Source: Pontibacter sp. FD36 (GTDB lineage Bacteria > Bacteroidota > Bacteroidia > Cytophagales > Hymenobacteraceae). Taken from it: a DNA stretch of 64,000 nt. Within the stretch, counting starts at the first letter, position 1. Every line of letters begins with the position of its first letter. The position numbers and the translations under genes were made by a program. Under the pieces are notes generated by a model. That model ran no database searches, had not been told where the DNA came from, and saw nothing but the letters and a program-made list of their open reading frames with translations. Shown here in pieces: positions 44,959 to 53,644 of this stretch. Location of the stretch: contig NZ_JADPMP010000004.1 in assembly GCF_015686655.1 (NCBI RefSeq), forward strand, positions 1 through 64,000, given 5' to 3'.

Positions 44959-45150
44959 ATGAATATCCGAAAGAAAGTAAAAGTCACCCTACCTGCCGGC
45001 ATGAACCGCTATGCCGCCATCGACCTGTTTGTCAGAACTGCTGAGAAGGAGAACTGGAGCGAACAGGAGATTCAGTTTGTGATAGACGAAGTAGTAGAGG
45101 CCGAGGATGATGCCAAGGGCTTGGAGGCGCTGCGCTACTACCTGGCTTAA
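44959..45150 (+). CDS. small hypothetical protein
   Basis: A 63-residue acidic protein with a basic N-terminus (MNIRKKVKVTLP). The middle reads as two amphipathic helices (YAAIDLFVRTAEKENWSEQE and VIDEVVEAEDDAKGLEALRY). No membrane segment, signal peptide or Cys is present. I do not recognise a family. The frame is supported by codon use like that of its neighbours, a clean ATG start and a strong terminator 8 bases after the stop. The gene is single, flanked by a divergent desaturase-family gene and a convergent HD gene. Confidence 0.65.
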   Translation: MNIRKKVKVTLPAGMNRYAAIDLFVRTAEKENWSEQEIQFVIDEVVEAEDDAKGLEALRYYLA

Positions 45151-45157
45151 AAGAAAA

Positions 45158-45192
45158 GCCGTGCCGGCGCAAAATCATTGCACCGGCACGGC
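45158..45192. terminator. terminator after the small protein gene
   Basis: A 10-bp GC-rich perfect stem (45158-45167 with 45183-45192) can be extended by two pairs in the loop. It lies between convergent genes; T runs are weak, but the position is typical. Confidence 0.75.
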
Positions 45193-45216
45193 CTGTATAA
45201 ATTTACACTATGCTGC

Positions 45217-45780
45217 TTAGGCTTCGTTTTGCTCCAGAGGCTCGAGCTGGAGCTCAGCCTGGTGTTGCTGCAGCACCCCGATGATAAAGTCGATATGCTC
45301 CTTTAAGTCCACACCGAAGAGCTCAGCACCTATGCGTACTTCTTCACGGTCAACAGAAGCGGCAAATCCACTTGTCTTCAGTTTCTTCATCACCGACTTC
45401 GCTCCCAGCCCTTCGAGTCGCTGTGGTCGCACCTGCGCACAGGCTACAATAAAACCTGTTATCTCATCGCAGGCGATCAAGGCTTTATCAAGCGTAGTCT
45501 CATAGGGCACACCCCAATGGGTATAGTGCGCCGATATGGCATGGGCAATGCGCTCCTCCCCTTTCTCACGCAACTGGTTTACGATCACATTAGGGTGCTG
45601 CTCCGGGTAGGCCTGGTAGTCGGCATCGTGCAGGAGGCCGGCGATAGCCCATTCTTCAGTGTTCTCTCCTAATTTATTTGCATAGGCCTCCATGACCAGC
45701 TCTACAGTGCGGGCATGGCGCAACAGGCTTTCGCTGGTAGTCATCTGCTCCAGTATGGCGCGTGCTTCGTCTCTTGACAT
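45217..45780 (-). CDS. HD-domain phosphohydrolase-like protein
   Basis: A 187-residue cytoplasmic protein of the HD superfamily. The metal-binding residues are visible as a His in LLRHARTVELVMEAYA near 20, the HD pair in WAIAGLLHDADYQAYP near residue 51, and later SAHYTHWG near 85 and DEITGFIVACA near 108. The family includes nucleotide phosphohydrolases and predicted hydrolases; this arrangement matches a widespread single-domain HD protein of undefined substrate. It stands alone, facing the preceding terminator. No signalling domain is attached. Confidence 0.88.
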   Translation of the reverse strand: MSRDEARAILEQMTTSESLLRHARTVELVMEAYANKLGENTEEWAIAGLLHDADYQAYPEQHPNVIVNQLREKGEERIAHAISAHYTHWGVPYETTLDKALIACDEITGFIVACAQVRPQRLEGLGAKSVMKKLKTSGFAASVDREEVRIGAELFGVDLKEHIDFIIGVLQQHQAELQLEPLEQNEA

Positions 45781-45855
45781 ATTGTTTTAAGCTTGATGAA
45801 GCTCCAATATAAGCAAAATCACCATACAAGCCTGCTGCCAGTAACGGAACAAGGT

Positions 45856-46422
45856 TTAGCGGTTCATCGCGAAGCCAAAGTCGCTCGGCTGGAAGTGATG
45901 CTCCACTTCCGGAAATTCGGCTTTCGCAATCTGCACGTTATCCCACTTGCCATAGATCTTGTCTCTGCGGCCTACCAATATGTCGATGCGGTTTGTGAAG
46001 CGTCGGTTCATGGTGTCCCGCACGATGTACTGCCCATCCAGTTCATCTGAGATTCCGCGTACCCACACCGTATCACCATACTGTATATCACCGCCCCAAC
46101 GCGACAGCATATCGCGTGAAAGAGCAATCCAGCGGTGTTTTTTAGGGTTTTTGGGGTTAATGCGGGAGCCGTCGGCTGTGATAAGGGGATTTCCGTCAGT
46201 CTGGCCTCTTTCGGGGTAGTAAACAGTGGCCGTTACGGTAAAGGTTTCTGGGTACTCGGGGTATTCTTGTATTTTTTCTATAAGTCGTGGAGTTAATAAA
46301 TCCGGAGCTTGGTGCTCACTTGCAGGGCTTGGATCCTCAGGTTCCAGATAAGCCATTTCGTCGAAAAAAGTTACAAAAATGGAGACTACTACTGCGAGTA
46401 TTTTGACCCTAAACATATGCAA
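45856..46422 (-). CDS. 3D-domain (double-psi beta-barrel) protein
   Basis: A 188-residue protein with a short N-terminal hydrophobic segment (VKILAVVVSIFVTFF) as anchor or signal and a C-terminal 3D domain (about 65-175). Features are TATVYYPERGQTDGNPLITADG, RWIALSRDMLSRWG, GDTVWVRG and the DTMNRRFTNRIDILVG segment with conserved Asp residues. The 3D domain, also in MltA-type lytic enzymes and Rpf-like proteins, is a cell-wall-associated fold related to murein hydrolysis. A periplasmic wall-remodelling role is likely but unproven for this stand-alone form. The long AT-rich region upstream is the probable promoter. Confidence 0.85.
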   Translation of the reverse strand: MHMFRVKILAVVVSIFVTFFDEMAYLEPEDPSPASEHQAPDLLTPRLIEKIQEYPEYPETFTVTATVYYPERGQTDGNPLITADGSRINPKNPKKHRWIALSRDMLSRWGGDIQYGDTVWVRGISDELDGQYIVRDTMNRRFTNRIDILVGRRDKIYGKWDNVQIAKAEFPEVEHHFQPSDFGFAMNR

Positions 46423-46755
46423 TCCATTTCGTGAAACATCATTTCTATTACAATAACCCGCTTAAACGGCAGGCTTAGAAATTAAGTTTTGTAAGCTGGA
46501 TGAATTTAGGACAGTAGTATAGTGAAAGTTTATATTATGAAAAGCAGTACATATTGCCAGTATATTCTAAATTCAATGATTTAGGACAAAGAGAAGTATA
46601 AGATAAAATTTTAAAATTTTCACTAAATATTTATAGTAAAAATTAAAATCATTGCATAAAATCGCTCTAGAAAATGAAGCTTATGAGCATCAGAACACGA
46701 CTGAAATTGTAATTTACAAAGCTTCAAAGATTGCCCTAGTAACAACCTCGGAGGC
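46423..46755. other. AT-rich intergenic region
   Basis: A 333-bp AT-rich gap upstream of the 3D-domain gene and downstream of the TVP38/VTT gene. No coding frame, strong hairpin or clear -33/-7 pair on the minus strand was found. Confidence 0.5.
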
Positions 46756-47475
46756 CTACCCTTGATGCTGCTTTTTGAAGTACTTGTCATAGATGACATA
46801 GCCTACAAAAAGTACCAGGCTGACACCCCCTACCCAAATCAATCCGTTCATCAAACGGTCATCATCTTCGCCGAGCCAGGCCAATAACACGGTAAGCGGA
46901 ATAATACCAGCCATGGTGGCCCCAATGAATTTGAAATACCCCATCTTGGTAAGGCCGGCGACGAAACTAACCGCATCATTGGATAGGAAAGGGGAAATAC
47001 GGGCGATGATCACAGCCCAAATACCATACTCTGACACGAACCCGCATACCTTCTCTTCGGCCTTATGCCCAATGATCTTGCGTACCCCAGCTTCTCCTAG
47101 CCCCCGGCCAATTAAATACCCGATAGTGGAGGCGACCAGCACAGCGGCCAGCGCAATAAGCGACCCCCACACTGGCCCATAAGCAATGATGGCCACCAAC
47201 ATCAGCGCCACTACATTGATGACCAGTAAGAACATCTGAGCGACCATGGCCAGAATAATGAAGAATGGTCCCCAAAAGCCAAATTGCTCCACCCAGGAGG
47301 AAATACGCTCCTCATCGCCGCTTGTCAGTACTTCCCAGCCTTCCTGAATATTCGCCTGAAAGCTTGATGAAATAAAATAAGCACCTACTAGCATGGCAAT
47401 AATTGCCGCCGTTACCAACAGGGGCCATTTGCTTTGTTTTGTATCTTCTTGCTTGGTTGTCGTATTGTTCGCCAT
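46756..47475 (-). CDS. TVP38/TMEM64 (VTT-domain) membrane protein
   Basis: A 239-residue polytopic membrane protein with five or six helices. The VTT/SNARE-associated core is recognisable from IGYLIGRGLGEAGVRKIIG near residue 120, GIWAVIIARISPFLSNDAVS near 150 and AGLTKMGYFKFIGATMAG near 170. DedA/TVP38 proteins are linked to lipid scrambling and membrane homeostasis. The ATG is 30 bases downstream of the rhomboid gene, so the two form a leftward pair. The function here is not specific from sequence. Confidence 0.9.
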   Translation of the reverse strand: MANNTTTKQEDTKQSKWPLLVTAAIIAMLVGAYFISSSFQANIQEGWEVLTSGDEERISSWVEQFGFWGPFFIILAMVAQMFLLVINVVALMLVAIIAYGPVWGSLIALAAVLVASTIGYLIGRGLGEAGVRKIIGHKAEEKVCGFVSEYGIWAVIIARISPFLSNDAVSFVAGLTKMGYFKFIGATMAGIIPLTVLLAWLGEDDDRLMNGLIWVGGVSLVLFVGYVIYDKYFKKQHQG

Positions 47476-47504
47476 AAGGGAGTCTTTCGTTGTTTAGACG
47501 CAGA

Positions 47505-48302
47505 TTATCTGATTGAGGTTGGATGCTCGAGCATACCACTCGATTTGTTTATCAGGGCTGTCTGTTTATACACCCTGCCCGGCTCGGGAGTGGCAAGCGA
47601 GTAACGCCAGGTATACTGCGGATTGGCCAGTGTACTGCTCTGATGCCGCTGCTGCGCCGAGCGCTCACCTTGGCTAAGGGGAGGCTCTGCAGGTATAGCC
47701 GCCTGTTTGTCGACATGCTCTCCGTAAAGCACAGCCGCAGCCAGTCCTGCCACCAGTCCACCCAGGTGACCTTCCCAGGATATGCGCTCCTCTGATGGGA
47801 ACAAACCGTAAAACAAGCCACTGTACAGAAATAGTATAGCTAAAGAGATTGCCAGGCCCGCCCTGTCGCGACGAACGATGCCATTGAACAGCAGAAAACC
47901 CGCCAGACCGTACACAACTCCACTTGCCCCTACATGGTAAGCATCACGACCGATAAACCAGGTGAACAGTCCGCTCAGTACGTAGACCAGAACGAACACA
48001 CGCAGTGCAACCGATCGGTGCAAAAACAAGATGAAGCCGGAAAGCAGCACCAGCGGAAAGGAATTGGAAAGTAAGTGTATGAGACCCGAGTGTATGAGTG
48101 GGCCCATAAACACACCGATCAGCCCCAGAAAGTCGCGCGGATGAATGCCTAACCAGGTCAGGTTCACCTCGTTCAGGTACGAAAGCAACGCCACCAGCCA
48201 GATGAGCCCGACAAACAAGGTGCCCGGCAGAAAACTGTAAGCAAAACGCTCATGTTCGGCTTTCAGGCTTTGGTGGCTCTGCAAAGGGGTTACTTGCATC
48301 AT
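47505..48302 (-). CDS. rhomboid family intramembrane serine protease
   Basis: A 265-residue protein with six predicted helices in about 20-195. The catalytic Ser is in VGASGVVYG near residue 128 and the catalytic His in WEGHLGGLVAG near 178; an HLLSNSFPL segment near 75 supplies the conserved oxyanion-region His/Asn. It cleaves membrane proteins within or near their transmembrane helices. The C-terminal 60 residues are a polar extension typical of some bacterial rhomboids. A perfect -7 element lies about 58 bases upstream. It heads a pair with the TVP38 gene. Confidence 0.92.
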   Translation of the reverse strand: MMQVTPLQSHQSLKAEHERFAYSFLPGTLFVGLIWLVALLSYLNEVNLTWLGIHPRDFLGLIGVFMGPLIHSGLIHLLSNSFPLVLLSGFILFLHRSVALRVFVLVYVLSGLFTWFIGRDAYHVGASGVVYGLAGFLLFNGIVRRDRAGLAISLAILFLYSGLFYGLFPSEERISWEGHLGGLVAGLAAAVLYGEHVDKQAAIPAEPPLSQGERSAQQRHQSSTLANPQYTWRYSLATPEPGRVYKQTALINKSSGMLEHPTSIR

Positions 48303-48359
48303 AGGGTTTTGTTTGGAGCAGGTATGGTTGCGATTTTCACTGTGCTCAGGCTATACGTA

Positions 48360-48367
48360 CAAAGGTA
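48360..48367 (-). promoter_or_regulatory. -7 promoter element of the rhomboid-TVP38 pair
   Basis: The minus strand reads TACCTTTG, a perfect TAnnTTTG match, 58 bases upstream of the rhomboid start codon. No -33 TTTG is seen at standard spacing. Confidence 0.55.
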
Positions 48368-48562
48368 AAGGCAAGTCATGGAGAAATCCCGCACAGTGAC
48401 AAGATACGGGCTGTAGGTTATAAATCGTATGCTATATCCATACTTTTCACGTTCTATATCGTAACAGTTCCATTTCAGCCCTGTTGTTAAGCATACAAGG
48501 GTATAGTTAAAAAATCGATTACAAATTTAAGAAGTATAAAAGGTGATTTCACCACCAGTACC

Positions 48563-50422
48563 ATGCACGCTAATCCACTTCACCCTTTAGCCAGACACTT
48601 GTCAGCACTAGGCCTTTGCCTGATGTGTTGCATGCTGTTGTTGCTGAGTTCCTGCGAGAGTTCAGACACGAGCGGGGCTGCTTATGCGCGTGAGGAAGAG
48701 CAAAAGCACGAATTTTCCCCGGAAGAGGTCCCTTATACACGCCCCCGCACCTTGGTGGAGGCGATTGAAAACCCATCACCTTGGGTGGATTCTGTATTCA
48801 GGACCCTGAGCCCGGAAGAGCGTATCGCACAGCTTATTATTATAGAGGCTTTTTCTAACCAAGGTCCAAAGTACGAGGCCGACGTCATGAACCTGGTCAA
48901 AAGGTACAGGGTCGGCGGGATCATCTATTTTCAAGGTGGTCCCGTGCGGCAGGCTGTCCTGAACAACCGTTTGCAGGCTGCTTCCAAAGTGCCGCTTCTT
49001 ATCTCAATGGATGCCGAAACGGGTGTGGGCATGCGCCTCGACAGTACGGTACAGTATCCTTTCCAGATGATGATGGGCGCTATAGAAGACAATGGCCTGA
49101 TTTACCGAATGGGTGCTGAAGTAGCCGAGGAGTTCAAGCGGCTGGGTATGCACGTCAACTTCGCCCCGGTAGCCGATATCAATAATAACTCCCAGAACCC
49201 CATTATCAGCTATCGGGCTTTTGGCGAGAACAAACTGGATGTCACAGCCAAAAGTCTGGCTTACATGCGCGGTATGCAGGAGAATGGCATCATTGCGGTG
49301 GCCAAGCACTTCCCCGGACACGGCGACACAGATGTGGACTCCCACTACGACCTGCCTGTGATTCCGCATGACCGTGCCCGGCTCGACTCACTGGAGCTAT
49401 ACCCTTTCCGGGAGCTGATCAAGCATGGCATTGGCGGTATTATGGTCGCACACATGCACATGCAGCAGCTCGACACGACCCACAACCTGCCCTCTACCCT
49501 ATCCAAGCCCATCGTGACCAGTTTGCTTAAGAACCAGCTGGAGTTTAAAGGTTTGGTCTTCACAGATGCCATGGTGATGAAGGGCGTTACTAAATACTTC
49601 GATCCGGGGGAGGCAGAGGCACGCGCCCTGATGGCGGGTAACGATGTGTTGGAGCGCCTTAACAGTGTGCCTAAAGCCATTCAGGCTATCAAGCAGGCCA
49701 TTGCCCGAGGTGACCTTTCGCAGGAAGAGATTGACCGCCGTTGCAAAAAAATGCTGGCGGCCAAAGCCTGGGTAGGTTTGGACAGGTATAAGCCTATTGA
49801 ACTGGAAAACCTGTATGAGGACCTAAACCCAGGTATAGCCGATAGTACCAACCATGCGCTGGCCGAAGCGGCTATGACCCTGCTCAACAACCGCAAGAAC
49901 TTCCTGCCCATCCGCCAGAAAAAACGGCAGCGCATCGCCACACTCTCCTTCGGTGTGGTGCGCCCCAGTATTTTCCAGCGGGAGATAAACAGGCATGCCC
50001 GCATTGACGCTGACTTTGTGATATCCCGAAAAGCCAACGCCAAAGAGGTAAAACAAATAAAGCAAAAGCTTAAAGGATACGATCTGGTGCTAGTGGGGCT
50101 CTACGGTCCGAGCGTGACGCCTAGCAACCGCTTGGGCTACTCGAAGGAAGCAACCGCCTATGTAACGGACCTCGCTCGCTCCGACCGGGCTATTATGACG
50201 CTCTTTGACAACCCCTATACCCTGAACCAGTTCCCGGACATACACAAGAGCCGGGTACTCATACTGGCTTACCAGGCCCACATGCACGCGCAGGTGGCAG
50301 CAGCCAAACTGCTGTTCGGCAAGATACCTGCACGCGGCAAGCTGCCCGTTACCGTCAACAGGCACTACCGCTATGGACACGGCATTAGCAAAGACAAACC
50401 ACTACTCGCCGTAAGTCCATAG
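48563..50422 (+). CDS. NagZ-like glycoside hydrolase family 3 lipoprotein
   Basis: A 619-residue lipoprotein with the lipidated Cys near residue 31 (LLSSCESS). The GH3 catalytic domain has the beta-N-acetylglucosaminidase signature KHFPGHGDTDVDSHY near residue 248, and the nucleophile Asp in VFTDAMVMKGV near 333. The His in HGDT is the unusual acid/base partner of NagZ enzymes. It is therefore predicted to release N-acetylglucosamine from muropeptides or glycans in the periplasm or at the cell surface. Residues about 430-619 form a second domain. The beta-lactamase-like domain fused to many Bacteroidetes NagZ proteins is absent. It is followed by a lipoprotein gene 80 bases later. Confidence 0.92.
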   Translation: MHANPLHPLARHLSALGLCLMCCMLLLLSSCESSDTSGAAYAREEEQKHEFSPEEVPYTRPRTLVEAIENPSPWVDSVFRTLSPEERIAQLIIIEAFSNQGPKYEADVMNLVKRYRVGGIIYFQGGPVRQAVLNNRLQAASKVPLLISMDAETGVGMRLDSTVQYPFQMMMGAIEDNGLIYRMGAEVAEEFKRLGMHVNFAPVADINNNSQNPIISYRAFGENKLDVTAKSLAYMRGMQENGIIAVAKHFPGHGDTDVDSHYDLPVIPHDRARLDSLELYPFRELIKHGIGGIMVAHMHMQQLDTTHNLPSTLSKPIVTSLLKNQLEFKGLVFTDAMVMKGVTKYFDPGEAEARALMAGNDVLERLNSVPKAIQAIKQAIARGDLSQEEIDRRCKKMLAAKAWVGLDRYKPIELENLYEDLNPGIADSTNHALAEAAMTLLNNRKNFLPIRQKKRQRIATLSFGVVRPSIFQREINRHARIDADFVISRKANAKEVKQIKQKLKGYDLVLVGLYGPSVTPSNRLGYSKEATAYVTDLARSDRAIMTLFDNPYTLNQFPDIHKSRVLILAYQAHMHAQVAAAKLLFGKIPARGKLPVTVNRHYRYGHGISKDKPLLAVSP

Positions 50423-50502
50423 TATCTTGTATGGGTGCTTTGCGTATTATGCCAAGTATAGGCATCGCCTGACAATACCAACCCTAAAACTGTGAAAAAG
50501 AA

Positions 50503-51201
50503 ATGCTTAACAATAGAACAACTTACCTTATAGGCCTGCTGGCTGTCTCACTACTCTGGAGCTGCGAAGGAAACCGCACCGCCCATGACACAGAAGAAAT
50601 AACGGTAGATGTACCTGCTGACACTGCCCGGGTAGAGCGCACTGGCCGCACCGTGGGCGATCGACTGGAGTCACTCCGCGGCTGGATGAACGAGAAAGTG
50701 GAGCGTGGCGACACGGCCATACAGCGCGAGATGCCCGGGATCAAGGAGGACTTCAGGAAACGGTCCGCTGAAATCGAGCAGAACCTGGACAGTCTTTCAG
50801 CTGACTCCAAAGCGGAGTACGCACGACTGAAAGAGCGCTACGAGCGCTGGGAAAACAGACAGGAACGACGACTGAACACTCCGCTGGACCGCTCTGAACT
50901 GGGCCAGTGGGAAGAACAGCTGCTCCGTGAGTTTAACAACATTGAAAACATAGCGCCCCAGGACATGCGGGAGGCTTACCTGACCTTTATGGGCGTGGTA
51001 CGGGCCAAGCGCCGCAACTGGACGCAGCACGACTGGGACTACGTGGACAATGTGTACGGACAGCTGAACCAACGTCGCCGGCAGGTAGAAAACCAGATTT
51101 CGAATAGCGACAAGCTTAAAATCAGAGCACTGCAGGCAGAGTACCTAACCTTGGAGGGTGCCGCCGATGCCCAAAGCACCATGCGCAATATGCGCAACTA
51201 A
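50503..51201 (+). CDS. coiled-coil lipoprotein, hypothetical
   Basis: A 232-residue lipoprotein with a signal ending in the lipobox WSC (Cys about 21). After a short acidic linker the remainder is charged and helical, with heptad-like patterns such as EQNLDSLSADSKAEYARLKE and NVYGQLNQRRRQVENQIS. No catalytic motif is visible. It starts about 80 bases downstream of the NagZ-like gene on the same strand and may be co-transcribed, suggesting an envelope role. I do not recognise a named family. Confidence 0.75.
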   Translation: MLNNRTTYLIGLLAVSLLWSCEGNRTAHDTEEITVDVPADTARVERTGRTVGDRLESLRGWMNEKVERGDTAIQREMPGIKEDFRKRSAEIEQNLDSLSADSKAEYARLKERYERWENRQERRLNTPLDRSELGQWEEQLLREFNNIENIAPQDMREAYLTFMGVVRAKRRNWTQHDWDYVDNVYGQLNQRRRQVENQISNSDKLKIRALQAEYLTLEGAADAQSTMRNMRN

Positions 51202-51244
51202 AGGCCTGGCAAAACTATTTAGAGGCTTTGTGGTTTAGGCCTTA

Positions 51245-51252
51245 TACCTTTG
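51245..51252 (+). promoter_or_regulatory. -7 promoter element for msrA
   Basis: TACCTTTG is a perfect TAnnTTTG match 60 bases before the chosen msrA start. A TTTG lies 14 bases upstream, too close for a normal -33. The first four bases overlap a copy of the TATACCT word. Confidence 0.5.
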
Positions 51253-51312
51253 CTCAGGTATAGCCAATAGCCTTAGGCATGATTGCCTGTACCTAAATTA
51301 AAAGCAAGAACC

Positions 51313-51855
51313 ATGGAAAAAGCGACATTTGGAGGAGGATGCTTCTGGTGTACTGAAGCAGTGTTTCAGGACCTGGAAGGCGTGCAGAAAGTGGAGTCCG
51401 GCTATGCAGGCGGACATATGGAAAACCCAACCTACAAGCAAGTAACCTCAGGCACCACCGGGCACGCGGAAGTATTGCAGATCACATACGACCCTGCTAT
51501 CATAAGTTATGACGAACTGCTGGAGGTGTTCTGGAAAACCCATGACCCTACTACCCTCAACAGACAGGGCAATGATATCGGAACACAGTACCGCTCTATT
51601 GTGCTCTACCACAATGACGAGCAGCGCGAGAAAGCCGAAAGGTATAAGCAGGAGTTAGACGCAGCGGGTGCTTTCGATGATCCGATTGTGACCACGATTG
51701 AGCCTCTGCAGGAATTTTATCCGGCCGAAGACTATCATCAGAACTACTTTAATACTCACGGGCATGAGCCTTACTGCAGTTTTGTGATCCGGCCGAAAGT
51801 AGACAAGGTTAGAAAAGTGTTTGCTGACAAACTCAAGCCTGAAGCTAGAAAGTAG
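51313..51855 (+). CDS. msrA: peptide-methionine (S)-S-oxide reductase
   Basis: A 180-residue MsrA from the start MEKATFGG; the frame is open 10 codons upstream, but family members begin just before the GGGCFWC motif. The catalytic Cys is residue 10 within that motif, with a second Cys at 13. Other conserved segments are EVFWKTHDPTTLNRQGND near 80 and EDYHQNYF near 145. It reduces oxidised methionine in proteins using thioredoxin or a similar donor. A single gene with a -7 element upstream and a terminator downstream. Confidence 0.95.
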   Translation: MEKATFGGGCFWCTEAVFQDLEGVQKVESGYAGGHMENPTYKQVTSGTTGHAEVLQITYDPAIISYDELLEVFWKTHDPTTLNRQGNDIGTQYRSIVLYHNDEQREKAERYKQELDAAGAFDDPIVTTIEPLQEFYPAEDYHQNYFNTHGHEPYCSFVIRPKVDKVRKVFADKLKPEARK

Positions 51856-51868
51856 TCAGATACAAAAG

Positions 51869-51907
51869 AAAAGCCTCAGCCGCCTTGTTGGTAGCTGAGG
51901 CTTTTTT
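51869..51907. terminator. terminator after msrA
   Basis: A 12-bp perfect stem (51869-51880 with 51894-51905) with a 13-nt loop, an A-rich 5' side and TTTTTT at its 3' end lies between the convergent msrA and NUDIX genes. Confidence 0.9.
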
Positions 51908-51929
51908 ATACCTGCTATTTAGAACTCCA

Positions 51930-52442
51930 CTAGCTGTTTAGCAGCACCCATTGTTGGGCGATGATGGTCTTGGCATCGGCGAAGCTCTCTTTCAGAAGCT
52001 CTTCCCGGGTATAGCTCACCAGTTCAATATCCTCGTGCTCATCCTCCTTGCCACCGCCATCAGCGTGCTGGTGCGATACTTCGGCATAGTATAAAAGCAC
52101 TTTTTCAGTAGTGCCTCCCGGCGAAGAGTAGAAGGTATGCAGGTGCGTCAGGTTGTCCACGCTATAGCCGATTTCTTCCTCTATTTCGCGGGCAATGCTG
52201 GTTTCAGGGCTTTCGCCTTTGTCTACCATACCTGCCACCACTTCTATTAGGTCAGACTCTGATCCAACCCGAAATTGCCTGGTCAGGATGTAGCGCTGCT
52301 TTTCCGTATCGTAGACCATGGCAGCAACCGCTGTGCCGCGGTCAAATTGTTCCCGGGTGAAGGTATGGCCGTTTTGAGTTACTGTCAGTTTATAGATCTT
52401 GAAATAGCCATCATAGGCTGTCTCTCTTTTTTTAATTTTCAT
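51930..52442 (-). CDS. NUDIX hydrolase, ADP-ribose pyrophosphatase-like
   Basis: A 170-residue NUDIX protein from the start MKIKKRETAYDGYF; the longer frame to 52481 adds only a short upstream stretch. The NUDIX box is GMVDKGESPETSIAREIEEE, ending in IGY, with the metal-binding Glu pair. The front half (FDRGTAVAAMVYDTE then YILTRQFRVG) resembles the ADP-ribose/GDP-mannose pyrophosphatase branch (NudF/NudK). It would hydrolyse a nucleoside diphosphate sugar; which one is not determinable. It stands alone. Confidence 0.9.
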   Translation of the reverse strand: MKIKKRETAYDGYFKIYKLTVTQNGHTFTREQFDRGTAVAAMVYDTEKQRYILTRQFRVGSESDLIEVVAGMVDKGESPETSIAREIEEEIGYSVDNLTHLHTFYSSPGGTTEKVLLYYAEVSHQHADGGGKEDEHEDIELVSYTREELLKESFADAKTIIAQQWVLLNS

Positions 52443-52504
52443 AAGGGCGAATATAGGCAATGCCAGGGTATAGCTTGCCATAAGGTATAGGTTAATGTGT
52501 ATCG

Positions 52505-53524
52505 TTACAATTCGTTGTTCCGGAATGCCGCTTTTTGGGTCCGTTCTGTAAGGCCAGACATGGAAAGCGGAGTCTCACTTTCATAGCCTTTCTTGGCTCG
52601 TTGTTCACCGGTAGGGCCTGGCAACATACGGTTGAGCACTGCAAAAATATCGGTGGTAGTCTCAGGTGAGATCCCGTGAATGAAAGCGCCGATCTTGGCA
52701 GGTATAGACGTCACTACTTCTGCATCACCGTGACGGCAGGCATCCAGAATCGACTTGGCCGATCGCTCCGCACTGATGGAGGTCAGCGGACTCGAGTCGG
52801 CTATTTTAAACAGGGTATATTCCTCCTCATGCTGCCCCTTCACGTTGGCATGGCGTGGGCTACCCGTCTGCATCAGACCCGGCGAAGCACAAGTGACCGT
52901 GATGTTATACTGCTTCAGTTCGGCACGCAGACCTTCCGATAAGCCGACCAGCGCAAACTTGCTGGCACTGTAGGGGACCAGGTGCGGCACTCCCAATTTA
53001 CCCCCGATCGAAGCAATGTTGAGAATACGACCGGCACCGCGTTCCTTCATGGAAGGCAGCACGGCCAGGGTAGTGTAAAGTGGACCCCAGAAGTGCGTCT
53101 GCATGGCCTCCTCAAAGTCTCCGACAGTCATCTCCTCCAGCGGTCCCGCCGTGATGATGCCGGCATTGTTGATGAGCACGTCAATCGGGCCGAACTCCCG
53201 CTGCACCCGCTCTACCATCTGTTCCACCTGGGCTTGCTGGGTTATATCGCAAGGCAGCACCATCACATCGGCTCCGTTGCCTGCCAGCTCCATGCGGGCA
53301 TCCTCCAGTTGCATTTCATCGCGTGAGCACAGCACCAGTCGCGCTCCTTCTTTGGCCAGTTGCCGCGCCATCACAAAGCCCAGCCCACGGGCGCCACCGG
53401 TTATCAGCACTACTTTGTTCCGGAAATTATAGGCATTCAGTTTGCGGCTAATGGCACGGGCTGCAAGCAATGCTCCCGCTCCGGCTGCCAGCCACCACAG
53501 GTTTCTCTTCTGTTCTGTTTCCAT
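52505..53524 (-). CDS. short-chain dehydrogenase/reductase
   Basis: A 339-residue SDR protein from the start METEQKRN. The first 30 residues include a hydrophobic segment (NLWWLAAGAGALLAAR) that may anchor it to the membrane. The cofactor motif is TGGARGLGFVMA near residue 40, the NNAG motif lies near 115, and the catalytic Tyr-Lys pair is in VPYSASKFALVG near 185-195. It reduces or oxidises an unknown substrate with NAD(P)H. The extra N-terminal segment and C-terminal 60 residues make it longer than a minimal SDR. It stands alone in orientation with the NUDIX gene downstream. Confidence 0.92.
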   Translation of the reverse strand: METEQKRNLWWLAAGAGALLAARAISRKLNAYNFRNKVVLITGGARGLGFVMARQLAKEGARLVLCSRDEMQLEDARMELAGNGADVMVLPCDITQQAQVEQMVERVQREFGPIDVLINNAGIITAGPLEEMTVGDFEEAMQTHFWGPLYTTLAVLPSMKERGAGRILNIASIGGKLGVPHLVPYSASKFALVGLSEGLRAELKQYNITVTCASPGLMQTGSPRHANVKGQHEEEYTLFKIADSSPLTSISAERSAKSILDACRHGDAEVVTSIPAKIGAFIHGISPETTTDIFAVLNRMLPGPTGEQRAKKGYESETPLSMSGLTERTQKAAFRNNEL

Positions 53525-53644
53525 AGATCTTAGGTATAGCAAATAAAGCCGGAAGCAGCATACAGACAGCTGATCTGGCTTTTTTGTCTACGGGAAGGCA
53601 GGGTATGTAGGTTCGGGAACCGGAAACGCTAGGTATAGCGCTGC

